Origin: Apostichopus japonicus
Taxonomy: Eukaryota; Echinodermata; Holothuroidea; Aspidochirotida; Stichopodidae
Length of the DNA stretch: 64,000 nucleotides
Assembly: GCF_037975245.1 (NCBI RefSeq)
Contig: NC_092574.1
Coordinates: forward strand, 12,985,213-13,049,212
Direction: 5' to 3'
A program made the translations under genes and the position numbers. Position 1 is the stretch's first letter. Every line of letters starts with the position of its first letter. Positions 1 to 11,759 of this stretch are shown piece by piece. The notes under the pieces are model-generated. The model made no database searches. It worked only from the letters and a program-made list of their open reading frames with translations, and was not told the origin of the DNA.

Positions 1-1371
1 ACTAGGTAGGAAAGACCCATTGAAGACATGGGAACATGTTTTAAGGATTGCCATGAACACTATATGTGGCTTTAATGTCTTACAGGCCTATCAAATTAAA
101 TATTTTGTGTCAACTTACACATAGGCAACATTAGGGGACATATATTCATATGTTGAAGACGTGCTATTAGCCACTGTGCCCCTGCTTATCTTGAACCCTG
201 GTCCATCTTATTTCAAGGAATTTATAGTTGAGGTTGCAAAACATTTGCCCAGCTCACTGTATCCCTACATGACCTTTGGATAAATATTCCATACTACTTA
301 GCTCACAGTGTCCAATGGGCATATAAGTGGAGGGGGGGGGGGGTTACTAAGTAGGATAGACCTGCATTGGAATCATGTGTAACTAGGCTATACCAAAGTT
401 CAAACACAAGCGTTAAAATTCCTCAGAACTCAATTTTTTTTATAAGTAAATATTGTATGTACTTGCCCAATGTTAAATGAATGGTGGTTATGACATTCAG
501 CACACAGCCAAGTCCAGTAACACAAAGTTTGTCACTGGACCTGTATTGGGATACACTTCAATCCAAACATCACAAAAGACATTTTTTGTATATATGTACG
601 CAGTTGTCAAACTCATTATCAATCACTACATGAAATATCAAACCTTTCTTACCTGTCAAGGTTTTGTGTGTTGTTTCAGGAGATGACTACTGTCACAGGA
701 GCTTGTTTCAGATTCTGTAAAATTTTCACAACTTTCCTCATCTTGTGGAACTGAAAGATATGTGCAAAAGGTCATGAAGAATTTGTAGCTACAGAGTATA
801 CATTGCATAATTATTTAAGAATGAAACAGATCCAACAGTAAGCTAATGGGGTCTTACTTTACCAAGTGCTGTAACGTTAGCTAGGCATTTTGGACTAGTC
901 ACTGACCATAACTGTGTGTTATGGTTTATCAAAGGTGGAAGCTGTTTAACCGATCGTCAGCCAAATACCCAGAATTTGTAGCAAAGTATATACTGTACCT
1001 GTAATATATATTGTCATATTTTCCGAGAGTATTTTTAACTCATAGAGACAGATATTTTGACTATTTATTTCTTCAATGTTGTTTACATTTTAGACTGTTG
1101 AACAGTGGCTTAATAAATTGGACAGATCATTAAATGTTTTGTTTAGTGTATTTTCAATAAAACTACTGTACTGTTTTTTTGCGTGCTTTGGGCGCTGTTA
1201 TTAGACCTCCTAATCAAAGGTTTATTCTATACTAATGAGGTTATATTAATTGTTGCGGTTGGATTAACTAAATCCTTTTGTCTCGATGATTTGTGTTTCA
1301 AGGGTTTTAAGTTTTGTTCTGCTTGAACCTTTTATTTATTTACCATTTTATTAAATAATTACTATACATAA
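1..1371. other. Unassigned AT-rich sequence
   Basis: No supported gene. A 12-G run lies at 332-343. Short open frames, for example 477-686 on the plus strand, do not resemble a known protein and have no visible exon boundaries. It could be intergenic or UTR of a neighbouring gene outside the window. Confidence 0.4.
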
Positions 1372-2058
1372 CAGGCGCGTATCCAGGATTTTCTAACCCG
1401 GGGGGCGCGAATTACTATCTAAGCGGAGCGCCACCATCGGTTGGCGCGCAGCGTACAAGAAAATTTCTGGTTTTGATACCCCCCCAGATCACCGGAAACG
1501 GCACATCTCGGGCTTGAAATGACCAACCAGATGTACACTTTTGGCCTGAGAACCAAGTATTTCCTAATAGTTTTTTTTCCATCCATAACCTTTTTGAAGA
1601 TTGTCACCCCGGCACACGTCATATTCGACCTGATCGCATGTCCTGTGGGTCTTTGCTTTTGTAGGTGATTCTACGTCGCGGCCCACAATACCCGTCAGCC
1701 CCACTTTTCAAGGTTTTAAGCCCCAAATTTGTTCAGAATTTGAAAATTCACATTTCTCGTGAATAAACTCACTTCAAAACATACCCATAATGTTGTACAA
1801 AATTTCATCTATGGACAACCAATATAGAAAAACTACCTTCAACCCCTAACAGACCGGTCAAAATTGCACGAGTAGAGGGAAGTGTGATGCAGAATGTTGG
1901 TCAGAAATTTTCGAAAATTCCGACACAGTTAATTTATTGGTGTAGAAATATTAAACCTCTTATAACGGCTATTATAAAACTTGGTTGAAGGAAATGAAAA
2001 AAATAGCAGATATTTCCGAAACCGAACACTACACACATAGGCGTAGGAGGGGCGGCGG

Positions 2059-2435
2059 CAGTGGCGGAGCTAGGGGTATTGGTCAGGAGGGGCGAGAATG
2101 GTCTGTAGGGGCGCTTTCGACACTATCTAAGCGGAGCGCCACCACTGGTTGGCGCGTAGCGCACAGACAAATTTTGAGTAAAGATACTCCCTAGATCGCC
2201 GGAAATGACCCCTTCAGGGCCTGGCTAATTTGCAGATAAACGAAGAATAGGGTGTCATCGCCAAATTACACCAACAAAATGTGACAAATGTCAATAAGTA
2301 GATGAGAGCGCAATAAAAAAGTCAATAATCTAGAATAAGTAAAAAGTGGTAAAGAGCTGAAAAAGGCGCCAGCAGTCCATTTGAGTCCGTCAGGGGGCGC
2401 ATCCGTCCCCTGACCGTATGGACGCTCCGCCACTG
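2059..2435 (+). mobile_element. hAT-like MITE with CAGTGGCGGAGC terminal inverted repeats
   Basis: Starts CAGTGGCGGAGC and ends GCTCCGCCACTG, a perfect 12-bp inverted repeat. Eight bases outside each end, GGCGGCGG (2051-2058) and CGCGGCGG (2436-2443), match at 7/8, consistent with the 8-bp target duplication of hAT elements. 377 bp, no coding capacity. The interior contains the GCGGAGCGCCACC...TGGTTGGCGCG core also seen at 1.4, 2.8 and 10.4 kb. Confidence 0.7.
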
Positions 2436-2780
2436 CGCGGCGGGGGTGCAGCCCCTAATTCGCCATTACTAATGTAAAAGAGAGTTTTGACATAATTGGA
2501 CCTCCATGCTTTTTATACATCTACATGAGACATGTCGTTGTTTACATTAGCATCCCGCGGTATACTGCGTAATTTTAACAGACCGTACGGTACATGATGG
2601 CATGCGATGTAATAACCGATGCTTGCTTATATGATATTGACATTGACACGTTGAACGCGCGAAAATGTTTGGTTATTTTTTCAGGCAAGTCGGACAGTTT
2701 TGAGGCTTTTCATCCTGGAACGCCATTTTCATGCTCACTGATATGATGTGATATCTGCTGTTTGCGTTACAAATTCGAAC

Positions 2781-3060
2781 AGGCGCGTAGCGAGGAATTT
2801 GCCAAGGGAGGGGCGAAGCCTGTAGGCAAATTATCTAAGCGTAGCGCCACCATAAGTTGGCGCGAAGCGTACAAGAAAATTTTGGCCGAAAATGCCTTCC
2901 AGATCGCTGGAAATGGCACTACCCAGGACCATTTGTTAGCGCGAAGCGTACAAGCAAATTTTGGCCGAAAATGTCGCCCAGATCGCTGGAAATGACACTT
3001 CCCAGGCCTTGTAAGTTGCATCTAAGCACTTTCTATTTTGAAATTACTTAGCGATATCAT
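2781..3060 (+). repeat. GC-rich repeat core with internal tandem duplication
   Basis: Begins CAGGCGCGTAGCGAGG, a variant of the end at 1372, then repeats the shared core (AGCGCCACCATAAGTTGGCG...). A segment running from GCGCGAAGCGTACAA through TTTTGGCCGAAAATG and the CAGATCGCTGGAAATG motif occurs twice in tandem, at about 2861-2925 and 2939-2997. Confidence 0.6.
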
Positions 3061-3339
3061 TTAAAAAAATACTGAATGGGGGGGGGGCGGTCGCCCCATC
3101 CCAAAATGCGTCATGTTCCCCGACGACACGGTCGAGATCGAGACCAGCCACAGTTGGTTTCATAGCACAATTCTACACACGCGTTATGATAGACCATATA
3201 TAGTATATATATAGATCATTAGTGAGAGAGGAAAATGGAAACGTCAAAAAAATGGAGTTGTCGGTGTAAGGGGTAGGGTGAGGCACACTTTTACGAAATC
3301 ATTGATCCGTCACTGGCTACCCTTCAGCGCTGTAATGAT

Positions 3340-3512
3340 GTCACTGTTCCTCTTTCTCTTCCCGGTGTCTTCGCGTTTTTCTTTTACTCCCTCCTTTTCT
3401 CCTTCTTCTCTCTTTCTTCTTTTTCTTTTCCCTTCCTTCCTCTCCTCCTCCTCTTTTTCCCCTCTTTTTTCCTTTTTTCTTCTCTTTTTTTTCTCTCCTC
3501 TTTTTCTTACCC
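3340..3512 (+). repeat. Pyrimidine-rich (CT) tract
   Basis: About 170 bases almost purely C and T on the plus strand. It yields open frames on both strands (Ser/Phe/Leu-rich and Lys/Glu/Arg-rich) that are compositional artefacts. It lies directly inside the right end of the possible composite transposon. Confidence 0.75.
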
Positions 3513-4199
3513 GGGGGGCGCGCGCCCCCAACGCCCCCCCCCTGGATACGCACCTGCATAATAATTTATGTTTTATGGTGTTGCTTCATATTTCTTATTT
3601 GTGTCGATGGCACCAATACTAATGAATGGGTGATCATGATCTGGTAAATAAGTGAAGTTCCTTATCTGACCGAAACTCGGGTAAATATCCACAACGTTTA
3701 CTAAAACCTCCACAACACAGTCACTGCTGTTTGCACGATTCTTACCCACTATTACTAGTTTTAACAATAATTTTTTTCTTACTTAACTGTGTGTAGCACA
3801 TCTTCATCATGGACAATATCTTGTGATTATATTTTAAAAATGAATTCAGTGATAAAAGACAACAAATTTTGCCCAAAACTTTACACACACAATACGACAG
3901 GACAGACTTCTAAGTAACCATGCTGTTATCAGGACATTTGTACCCAAACCACAGTATCAGCCAGTGAAAACAAACGATAGATACATTCACTAAGTACTAT
4001 GGTGAGCTTGATCGCCAGAGCTAAAATACTCTTATTCAGAAGTTTAAACTTCAAGTAATTTCAAATAATTGTGTAGTTGTTATTTGCTACTAAACACTAA
4101 TCGTTTAAGTCAAGAAACCATTTCTTTACTTAGCTAGAGCCATTATCTGTATGTTATCTACTGTACACTATTCAAGACATTGACATAAACATGATGCAG

Positions 4200-4680
4200 C
4201 TCAGATTTGCGACCCTGATAACGTCTCAGACCAAGATAAAATAGAAAAAATTCAAAGGAAGGCAGCACATTTTGTAACTCGTGATTCTGTAGGGCAATCC
4301 AGCGTCACTGAGATCTTAAAGACTTTGAAATGGGAACCCCTCATAGAAAGATGGAAAAGGGCCAGACTCATGCTTTTTTTATCAAATTATAAATGGCCTT
4401 GTTGCAGTCCCAAACGAGACTAATCCCTTCTTGAAACCAGGGAGACGTGACAGCTGTACTCAAATTCCTTGCTTTTCATGATAGTTTCTATCCTAGGACT
4501 ATTAAAGTCTGGAATACGCAATCCTTGGCCAATAAGGAGAGCCATATTCTTTGAGGTGCTTAAAACTAGATTCCCCACGTATGGTTGTTAGTGTTACTAG
4601 CACTGCTGCCCTGAGTAACAACATCCTCGTTGTGATACCCGAGAGGGGTTTTAACAAGTACGTAACAGAAACAGAAATAC
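4200..4680 (+). mobile_element. 5'-truncated LINE, C-terminal ORF2 remnant and 3' tail
   Basis: Translation from about 4207 reads DPDNVSDQDKIEKIQRKAAH, then FVT...SSVTEILKTLKWEPL and RWKRARL, the region following the reverse transcriptase in CR1/Jockey-type non-LTR elements (compare the EKVQRRAARFV and L.ER...RL motifs). The frame breaks at a T-run near 4376; the next frame resumes with INGLVAVPNETNPFLKPG. The 3' end has ACAGAAACAGAAATAC. No reverse transcriptase or endonuclease remains, so it is dead. Confidence 0.75.
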
Positions 4681-7070
4681 ACTGTAGATTGGTGTGTGCT
4701 CACCGGCAAAAAATCTGGTGACTGCCGAAAAGTGACTTCAGCCTGCGCTGCCCATAGACGTTAACTCGAATAAGGCAAGTCTAATGTAATTCACATATAT
4801 ACCTTAGGCCTAGCCTAATCGTGCATCGTTTTATTGTTCATCAACCATGGACACTAGTGTGGAGGTTTGCGAAAAGTTCCCATTTTCATGCAGAAGAGGT
4901 TATAGCGCTTACACAGGTTAAATCTCTGACCAAGGTGGCTAAATCCTGACTAGTCCAAAATCACAACGTTGCATCACGGTGCACACACACAGAAATATTT
5001 TCTGAGTTCTCCGTACGCATTGATTTTGCACAGGAATGAGATCTCAAAATAAAATATAGTTCGTTATATACAGTAGATACAGTCAACCATCTCCGGGAGG
5101 CGTTGCAAATGTTCAAAGCCCCCAGTCCCAAGCCCCCCACGGTATGGTACTCAAACTTCATGAACACCTAGCTGGTACATACGAAATTTGGGTCAGGACT
5201 TAGTTTGGGTCAAATCCCTATTTTCCTTGGCGCACGGGGCCCCTAACACATGCCAGATATGCCAATTTTGTTTTTATCTACAGATGTATATACCTGTACT
5301 AAGTAATAATGTAGCATGACAATGTTGCCTTTTTGGTGATTGGAAAAGAGTAGACTTTGGAACACATATCATCAGTCACTAACATAGCAAATTCTTTAAC
5401 TTTAAGACTCGCGCAAAACGAAACGTTAATCTGACCTAGTTTCGAAAGAGGTGTAACAAAAGTGTTAGACACCATCATCAACCCAGAAAATACGCACACA
5501 GCTTGCTACTGTACCTTTGGTAATTAGACACTACAGTCAGTACATACAGCTGTGGTCAATACCTACAGCACAGTGTACAAACGATGCAGCGATGGACATA
5601 TCTCAGGTCCCGCTAAAGATAACAAGGTATCACTTTCATTACTGTGTTCATTTTGTAGCTCAACAAGCAGAAAATTTCACTTGCAAGCAACAGAAAGTTT
5701 CCTTTTTTAGAGGGGCGAGTCTTCAATGCCTTTAACTGCCAAAATCTGATGATTAAATCAAAAGATATTTTCATCTCATATAGATACTACTAGACTGGAT
5801 AAGAGGAGCTTAAATAGGCGTTAGGTGAGACATTTCTTCAGGTATTTAGGCTTCATTTTGTTTCCTTTAATACTGATGCTACAACAAAAATTGGGGGTTG
5901 GGGGCCAGGGGGGGGGGCAGAGTAAGACTCAATACTTATTATAGATTCAGAATCAATTTACCCCCTTGAGTATTTAAGTTGCAGAAAAGGCAGCTTTTCA
6001 TCAATGGTCTATATACGTCTCATGCTTTACTTAATGATTGCTGTGTAATGAGATCCCTTTTGCGAATATGATTTGAGGTAATTCTAAAAAATAAGTACAG
6101 TATGTGGAAGCTTGGGGTATAGGAGCACAAGGCCTAGTTTTACGAAGAAAATGGTCTCCATACAGGAGAGCAGTGGCAAAATTGTGTTCCACGTCATACA
6201 TTATTTTGTCAATCTGGTTATATGTGAAATTTAAAGGTCTTGTTCATATGAAATCTTGAACAATAAAAATTGTAATCTTTGCAGTCATGCTGGCATGTGT
6301 ACATGGGTGTGTTTATGTGGTCATGCTTAGCAGCTTGTAAACACAATATCTCAAGAATGGAAAATTTGACAGTCCCCATGTTTGATATGTAGGTGGGCTA
6401 CATTGAATAAAAGAACCTGACTGTCTTTAAAGATCAAGGTTTGGGGTCAAAGGATTTACGGAAATCCTTGTAAAAGCAATATCTCAAGAAGAAAAGCTTT
6501 CAGAGATTACAGGTTACCTGTGCTGATTTATTACACTGTTGTACTAAATAGAAGACTAAGACCGTTTTGGTCATCAATCACTCTTTGTAAATGTCTTTGT
6601 AAATATTCTTAATGCCACATCTCTTCCTCAATGCTTTTTGCTATAATACTTAAATCAAGTGTGTAACATTGAAACCACAATGCAGTTTTGCATTCTGGTT
6701 ATACATCTTTCTTAGGACTGTTGTATATATTCCTGTTTCACATGCTGTTTATGATGTTTAATTAAAGGTTCACCTTTATTGGTATCTTCAATTCCTGTGT
6801 CTCTTATCTGTGACAGTGTCAGATTCTGTTATTTAAAATTGTCCAAGAAAGCATGGAAAACGATATTCATAGAAATTTGAAAATATAATAACCTGGTTCT
6901 GTTTTTATATGCATACTTCTAATGCATGTTTCAAAGGATTTGGTACTCACGTCACCCTAAGTGCATTTTGCACATTACATTGTTTTCATGCACTAAGTAT
7001 GACAAACTATAAAGTGTTATGCTCTCAGTACACTTGGTAAAGCATTTTCCTCCTATTACATGGAGGTCAT
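4681..7070. other. No gene seen; AT-rich with short repeats
   Basis: Contains G-rich runs near 5905-5920 and phrases such as ATATCTCAAGAA that occur twice (about 6344 and 6479), indicating old dispersed repeats. Short frames at 4961-5167, 5299-5499 and 5517-5735 have no recognisable product. Confidence 0.5.
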
Positions 7071-7419
7071 CATTCAAACACTTGATATGAAATAATGTAC
7101 TGAGTGTTCGCTATATATGCAGTGCAAATGTCCCTTTACCAAATGACCCTGTTTAATAAAAAGAAATTGCTCTGCTGTGAATGGAACCCTAATTATAAAC
7201 CTATTAGCTTAAACCTATAATCCGAAACCAAAATGTCTCCGCCTTGAAGCAGCCAAACAGGCACCATGAACAGCTTCGGCGCTGCAATGCAACATCAAAC
7301 AAACAGTCGAAGCATTGTAGAAGAAAATATGTCAGTAAGACATCTCAAATTCTAGCAGGCCTATGTAGTTTTTCACAAAGGTAGTATGCTATTTTAATAT
7401 TCTACAGCTCAGTTATTTT

Positions 7420-9240
7420 CTGTAGTGTTTCACACCAAGATAGCAGTCCAAACACTAGGTTGAACTGGTTTTGCCCACCATGCATGGTTATTCACACACT
7501 TGATATTCCATTCTGGGTGTCACTTACTACATCAAAGACACAGTGGTTCAAACACTTGGTACAAAACACTGAGTGTTTCGTGTACCATCTTACCAGACAG
7601 TAGGGTTGAGGCTAGTGTCAAGGTGTTTCGGCAACGCAGCTAGTTGAGACTAGTTTCAAGGTGTTTCGACAACGCCAGCTAGTTGAGACTAGTTTCAAGG
7701 TGTTTCCAAAACAAAACTTGATATTGCTTTCTGAGGGTTCCACTGAGATTAGAATCAAGGTGTTTCGACACACAGCTAGTTGAGGCTAGTGTCAAGGTGT
7801 TTCGACAACAAGACTAATTGGTATTGCATTCTGAGGGTTTCACTGAGATTAGTGTCGAGGTGTTTCGACAACGCAGCTAGTTGAGGTTAGTTTCAAGGTG
7901 TTTCGACAACGCCAGCTAGTTGAGACTAGTTTCAAGGTGTTTCGACAACAAAACTTGGTATTGCTTTTTTAGGGTTCCACTGAGATTAGTGTCAAGGTGT
8001 TTCGACAACACAGCTAGTTGAGGCTAGTCTCAAGGTTTTTCGACAACAATACTAATTGGTATTGCATTCTGAGGGTTTCACTGAGATTAGTGTCAAGGTG
8101 TTTCAACAACGCAGCTAGTTGAGACTAGTTTCAAGGTGTTTCCACAACGCCAGCTAGTTGAGACTAGTTTCAAGGTGTTTCGACAACAAAACATGGTATT
8201 GCTTTTTGAGGGTTCCACTGAGATTAGTGTCAAGGCGTTTCGACAACGCAGCTAGTTGAGGCTAGTCTCAAGGTGTTTCGACAACAAAACATGGTATTGC
8301 TTTTTGAGGGTTCCACTGAGATTAGTGTCAAGGTGTAATGACAACGCAGCTAGTTGAGGCTAGTGTCAAGGTGTTTCGACAACAAGACTAATTGGTATTG
8401 CATTCTGAGGGTTTCACTGAGATTAGTCTCAAGGTGTTTCGACAACGCAGCTAGTTGAGGTTAGTTTCAAGGTGTTTCGACAACGCCAGCTAGTTGAGAC
8501 TAGTTTCAAGGTGTTTCGACAACAAAACTTGGTATTGCTTTTTTAGGGTTCCACTGAGATTAGTGTCAAGGTGTTTCGACAACACAGCTAGTTGAGGCTA
8601 GTCTCAAGGTTTTTCGACAACAATACTAATTGGTATTGCATTCTGAGGGTTTCACTGAGATTAGTGTCAAGGTGTTTCAACAACGCAGCTAGTTGAGACT
8701 AGTTTCAAGGTGTTTCCACAACGCCAGCTAGTTGAGACTAGTTTCAAGGTGTTGCGACAACAAAACATGGTATTGCTTTTTGAGGGTTCCACTGAGATTA
8801 GTGTCAAGGCGTTTCGACAACGCAGCTAGTTGAGGCTAGTCTCAAGGTGTTTCGACAACAAAACATGGTATTGCTTTTTGAGGGTTCCACTGAGATTAGT
8901 GTCAAGGTGTAATGACAACGCAGCTAGTTGAGGCTAGTGTCAAGGTGTTTCGACAACACAGCTATACAGTAGTTGAGGCTAGTTTCAAGGTGTTTCGACA
9001 ACAAAACTTGGTATTGCATTCTGAGGGTTTCACTTACTGTACCAGGACAAAGTGATTCAAACACTTGGAATGCCATGCAGGGTGTTTCAATTACGGCATC
9101 ACAGACACAGTGATTCAAACACCTGTTACAGCAAACTGAGTGTTTCGTGTACCAACTTTACCTAGGGCCTAGATCTGAGGGTTTCGCTTACCTTAGTGAT
9201 GAAAACAGTTAGTACCGCAAACTCAGTGTTTCGTTTCCAT
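7420..9240 (+). repeat. Minisatellite, ~39-bp unit, with 574-bp higher-order repeat
   Basis: The core is a ~39-bp unit, roughly CAGCTAGTTGAGRCTAGTKT followed by CAAGGTGTTTCGACAACGC. It alternates with related units carrying TTGGTATTGC..TGAGGGTTYCACTGAGATTAG. A block at about 7767-8340 is repeated almost exactly at 8341-8914; landmarks such as GTGTAATGACAACG (8333 and 8907) are 574 bp apart. Degenerate AAACACTTGG...GAGTGTTTC units flank the array on both sides. Many units contain CTAGT-TGAG-ACTAG, a 5-bp stem with a 4-base loop. Confidence 0.9.
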
Positions 9241-9377
9241 CATTTCTTGACTTGATTTTATGCATTTCGATTTAACAATGCTCTAAAAGTAACTAACAAC
9301 TTCATCTCTATCCCCAACACATCCCAAAACTCCATAATACGATCAGCGAATCCGAAACGGAAGTGACGTTAGAGGTC

Positions 9378-9428
9378 AACTAGCTGTGTTGTCGAAACAC
9401 CTTGGAACTAACCTCAGCCCTAGCTAGC
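9378..9428 (-). repeat. Single inverted minisatellite unit
   Basis: The minus strand here reads as one array unit, including CAAGGTGTTTCGACAACACA and AGCTAGTT, in the opposite orientation to the array about 130-460 bp away. Confidence 0.75.
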
Positions 9429-10159
9429 ACGTCAGGTTGAACTTATCGACTTTAAATATTAAGTGTTTCATGCTTTCCTTGTCATATTTGATGACGTCAA
9501 AATGAACTTGGCTGTGATTGGCTATTCAATATACACAATAGTACGAACCTACCTGCATAAAAAAAATCCCTTCCCGGTCAGATAATTACACGAAATTGGT
9601 GTATAACAAAGACAAGGGTGTCTTCTACTACACGTCTAATTTTAATGTCGATGGGTGTTTCAGAGAGGACAAGAGAGGGGGGCTGAAAAGAGGGGGTTTT
9701 CCAAATTGTGCACTTATAAAGAACAGTCATCACGTATTTCTATCTTGAACTTTGGGACCACGTATCTCCCGAACGGAAGCAGATATGGACCTGGGAGTTG
9801 CAGATTTGGGCTCCTGAGCATCGATTTACTCATTATTAACAAAGTCGAAAAGAATTTTTAGTCTCTTTGGTGTCATTTTAAAAGTATTTCTGATTACATT
9901 ACGTACAGATTCGCACTTCATCCTTTTCTATGAGAAATGTACATATGGGAAACATGACAATGACCGTCAAAAATAAAATCAATTTCAAGAGTACTAGCGA
10001 TCAATTCGCTCAATTTATTTTTTTCAAAAAAATGTTTGAAAAGTGACATGAATTCCACCTCATTCATTCATATTATTTGAGCATGTTGAACGCTTGCGAT
10101 AACCCAAACCGTTAAAAAATACCGCCCCTCCCCTCTCTCTTCATACACTGCGCTTCCAA

Positions 10160-10493
10160 CAGTGGCGGAGCGTCCATTCAGTCCCCCCCCCCCCTGACAG
10201 ACTCAAATGGACTGCTGGCGCTCTTTTCAGCTATTTACCACTTTTTACTTATTCGCGATTGACTTTTTTATTGCGCTATCATCTTCCTATTGACATTTGT
10301 CACATTTTGTTGGCGATGACACCTATTAATTCTTCGGAAAGGTTCATTTCCGGTGATCTAGGGAGTATCTTTACTCAAAAAAATTCTGTACGCTCCGCGC
10401 CAGCCTGTGGTGGCGCTCCGCTTAGATAAAATCGAAAGCGCCCATACAGACCATTCTAGCCCCCTCTGACCAATACCCCTAGCTCCGCCACTG
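10160..10493 (-). mobile_element. Second copy of the CAGTGGCGGAGC MITE, inverted
   Basis: Starts CAGTGGCGGAGC and ends GCTCCGCCACTG at 10482-10493. The interior is the reverse complement of the 2059-2435 element, including the TGGCGCTCCGCTTAGATA core and the subterminal CCCCCTGAC motif. 334 bp. The flanking 8-mers do not match clearly, so the target duplication has decayed or was lost. Confidence 0.75.
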
Positions 10494-10810
10494 CAAGAAT
10501 AGGGTTCGTTAACACAACAACGTGAAGAATACCAGTTAGATACCATCACTGTCATAGTAAACACCTTGTCTAAGGTTCAAACCCTAGAAGGTGAAATCTT
10601 AATATTCTGCCTTTCCTCCTTCCAATCTCCACCAGAGATATCATTTTGATTTTCTGCTCTTTTCCTCCTTCCATTCACTCCTTGAACAACACCCTGCGTT
10701 CCATTTTTGAAGAAAAACTTACCATTAAAACATTGAACACTTCTATCGCTTAGCATGCAACTTCCGAGGAACAACACAAAACCGGAAAACATCATGAATA
10801 ACAAAGGTTT

Positions 10811-11003
10811 GATTTGACTGCTTTGAAATCACGTATCACTTGCAACATGCGTCGAGCGCCCTCTTTCATCGCTGCTATTGCTTGAAATACAACTTCCGAG
10901 GAACAATAAAAAGCGAAAAACTTTTTGGAAGAACAAAAGTTTGAGACTGCTTTGTTCTTCCAAAAAGTTTGCCAGTGATACGTGATTTCAAAGCAGTCAA
11001 ATC
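10811..11003. repeat. Nested foldback (inverted repeat) structure
   Basis: Outer arms 10811-10840 and 10974-11003 are perfect 30-bp inverted repeats. Inner arms 10918-10937 and 10951-10970 are perfect 20-bp inverted repeats with a 13-base loop. The phrase CAACTTCCGAGGAACAA occurs twice as a direct repeat (about 10748 and 10890), so a segment has been both copied and inverted. Confidence 0.85.
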
Positions 11004-11759
11004 CGTAGCAATTACGTAGCACAGATTGCATCTTTCTTCACAGAAAGTATTGATGTTGTAGATCTGTACTATGGAGACTTGGACAGCAATCATAAGCCTA
11101 GTGGTGAGTGAAATTTGACGAGCAGATTTTTAGTCACGGTCGCCAAATAGCGAGTACTTTAAAAAATATTTGTAGCGGCCTGAAAACCGCTAAGACATGA
11201 TTTATCATGGTAGAAATCATGGATACTGTTCATGTTGCCATATTGAGTACAAGAATCTGTTGCTTGTGAGGTCAAATCTCATTTGAGGTCACCAGAGGTC
11301 AAACTCTAAAACCCTTTACATGATATCTAACGCTGGGAATCGTGGATACTTCTCATACTTGTTTTTGGTGGAGGTGTGTATTGCCATGTACAGTATACTG
11401 ACCTGTGTTTATCATGCCATTGTGTAATTGTGCATCAAAATAGTGGTTTGGGCCATTTATATTGTAACAGCTACTTCTGGTTAACAAGCAGAAGTCATCT
11501 AAACCTCAATGCATTTTGCATTCTGGTTTAAAAATATTTTCCATAACTTTGTACTTATTGAACTGGATAACTTTTCAAATTTCAATGTATTTTATGATTC
11601 CATTAGTCTTTTGCAATCATCCCATAACTCAAGGGTAGTGTTGGTATGGGTTTAAAGGCTCTTCCCTTTCAAATTTAAGCTAAATGAGTTGGTTTTTCAA
11701 ACTAGCCATAACATTTCTATTTAGCCAAAGGGCATGTATTGTCATAATTTGGACGTTTG

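Larger units (their letters stand above)
1372..3556. mobile_element. Possible composite DNA transposon with CAGGYGCGTATCCAGG inverted ends
   Basis: CAGGCGCGTATCCAGG at 1372-1387 is matched 15/16 by the inverse of 3541-3556. Both ends continue into GC-rich CCCGGGGGGCGCG stretches, unlike the AT-rich surroundings. The pentamer CATAA lies immediately outside both ends (1367-1371 and 3557-3561), as a target duplication would. It contains the MITE at 2059-2435, a partial internal end at 2781 and a pyrimidine tract near the right end. No transposase frame. The pairing of two ends 2.2 kb apart could be chance juxtaposition of two separate copies. Confidence 0.45.

Noticed and set aside
1985-2194. 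Small open frame GGARGIGQEGREW...LSKRSATTGW, also present at 10358-10564
   Set aside because: It is the translated interior of the non-coding MITE; it recurs only because the element is repeated.
3278-3622. Open frames on both strands, one Ser/Phe-rich and one Lys/Glu/Arg-rich
   Set aside because: They arise from the pyrimidine-rich tract and GC-rich transposon end; no exon boundaries or family resemblance.
8924-9118. Open frame with repeated SKHL(E/D)TSLN residues
   Set aside because: It is a translation of the minisatellite; most units contain a TAG in that frame.
7420-9240. Regularly spaced repeats resembling a CRISPR array
   Set aside because: The units are contiguous with no unique spacers, are variable, and lie in a eukaryotic genome; this is a minisatellite.
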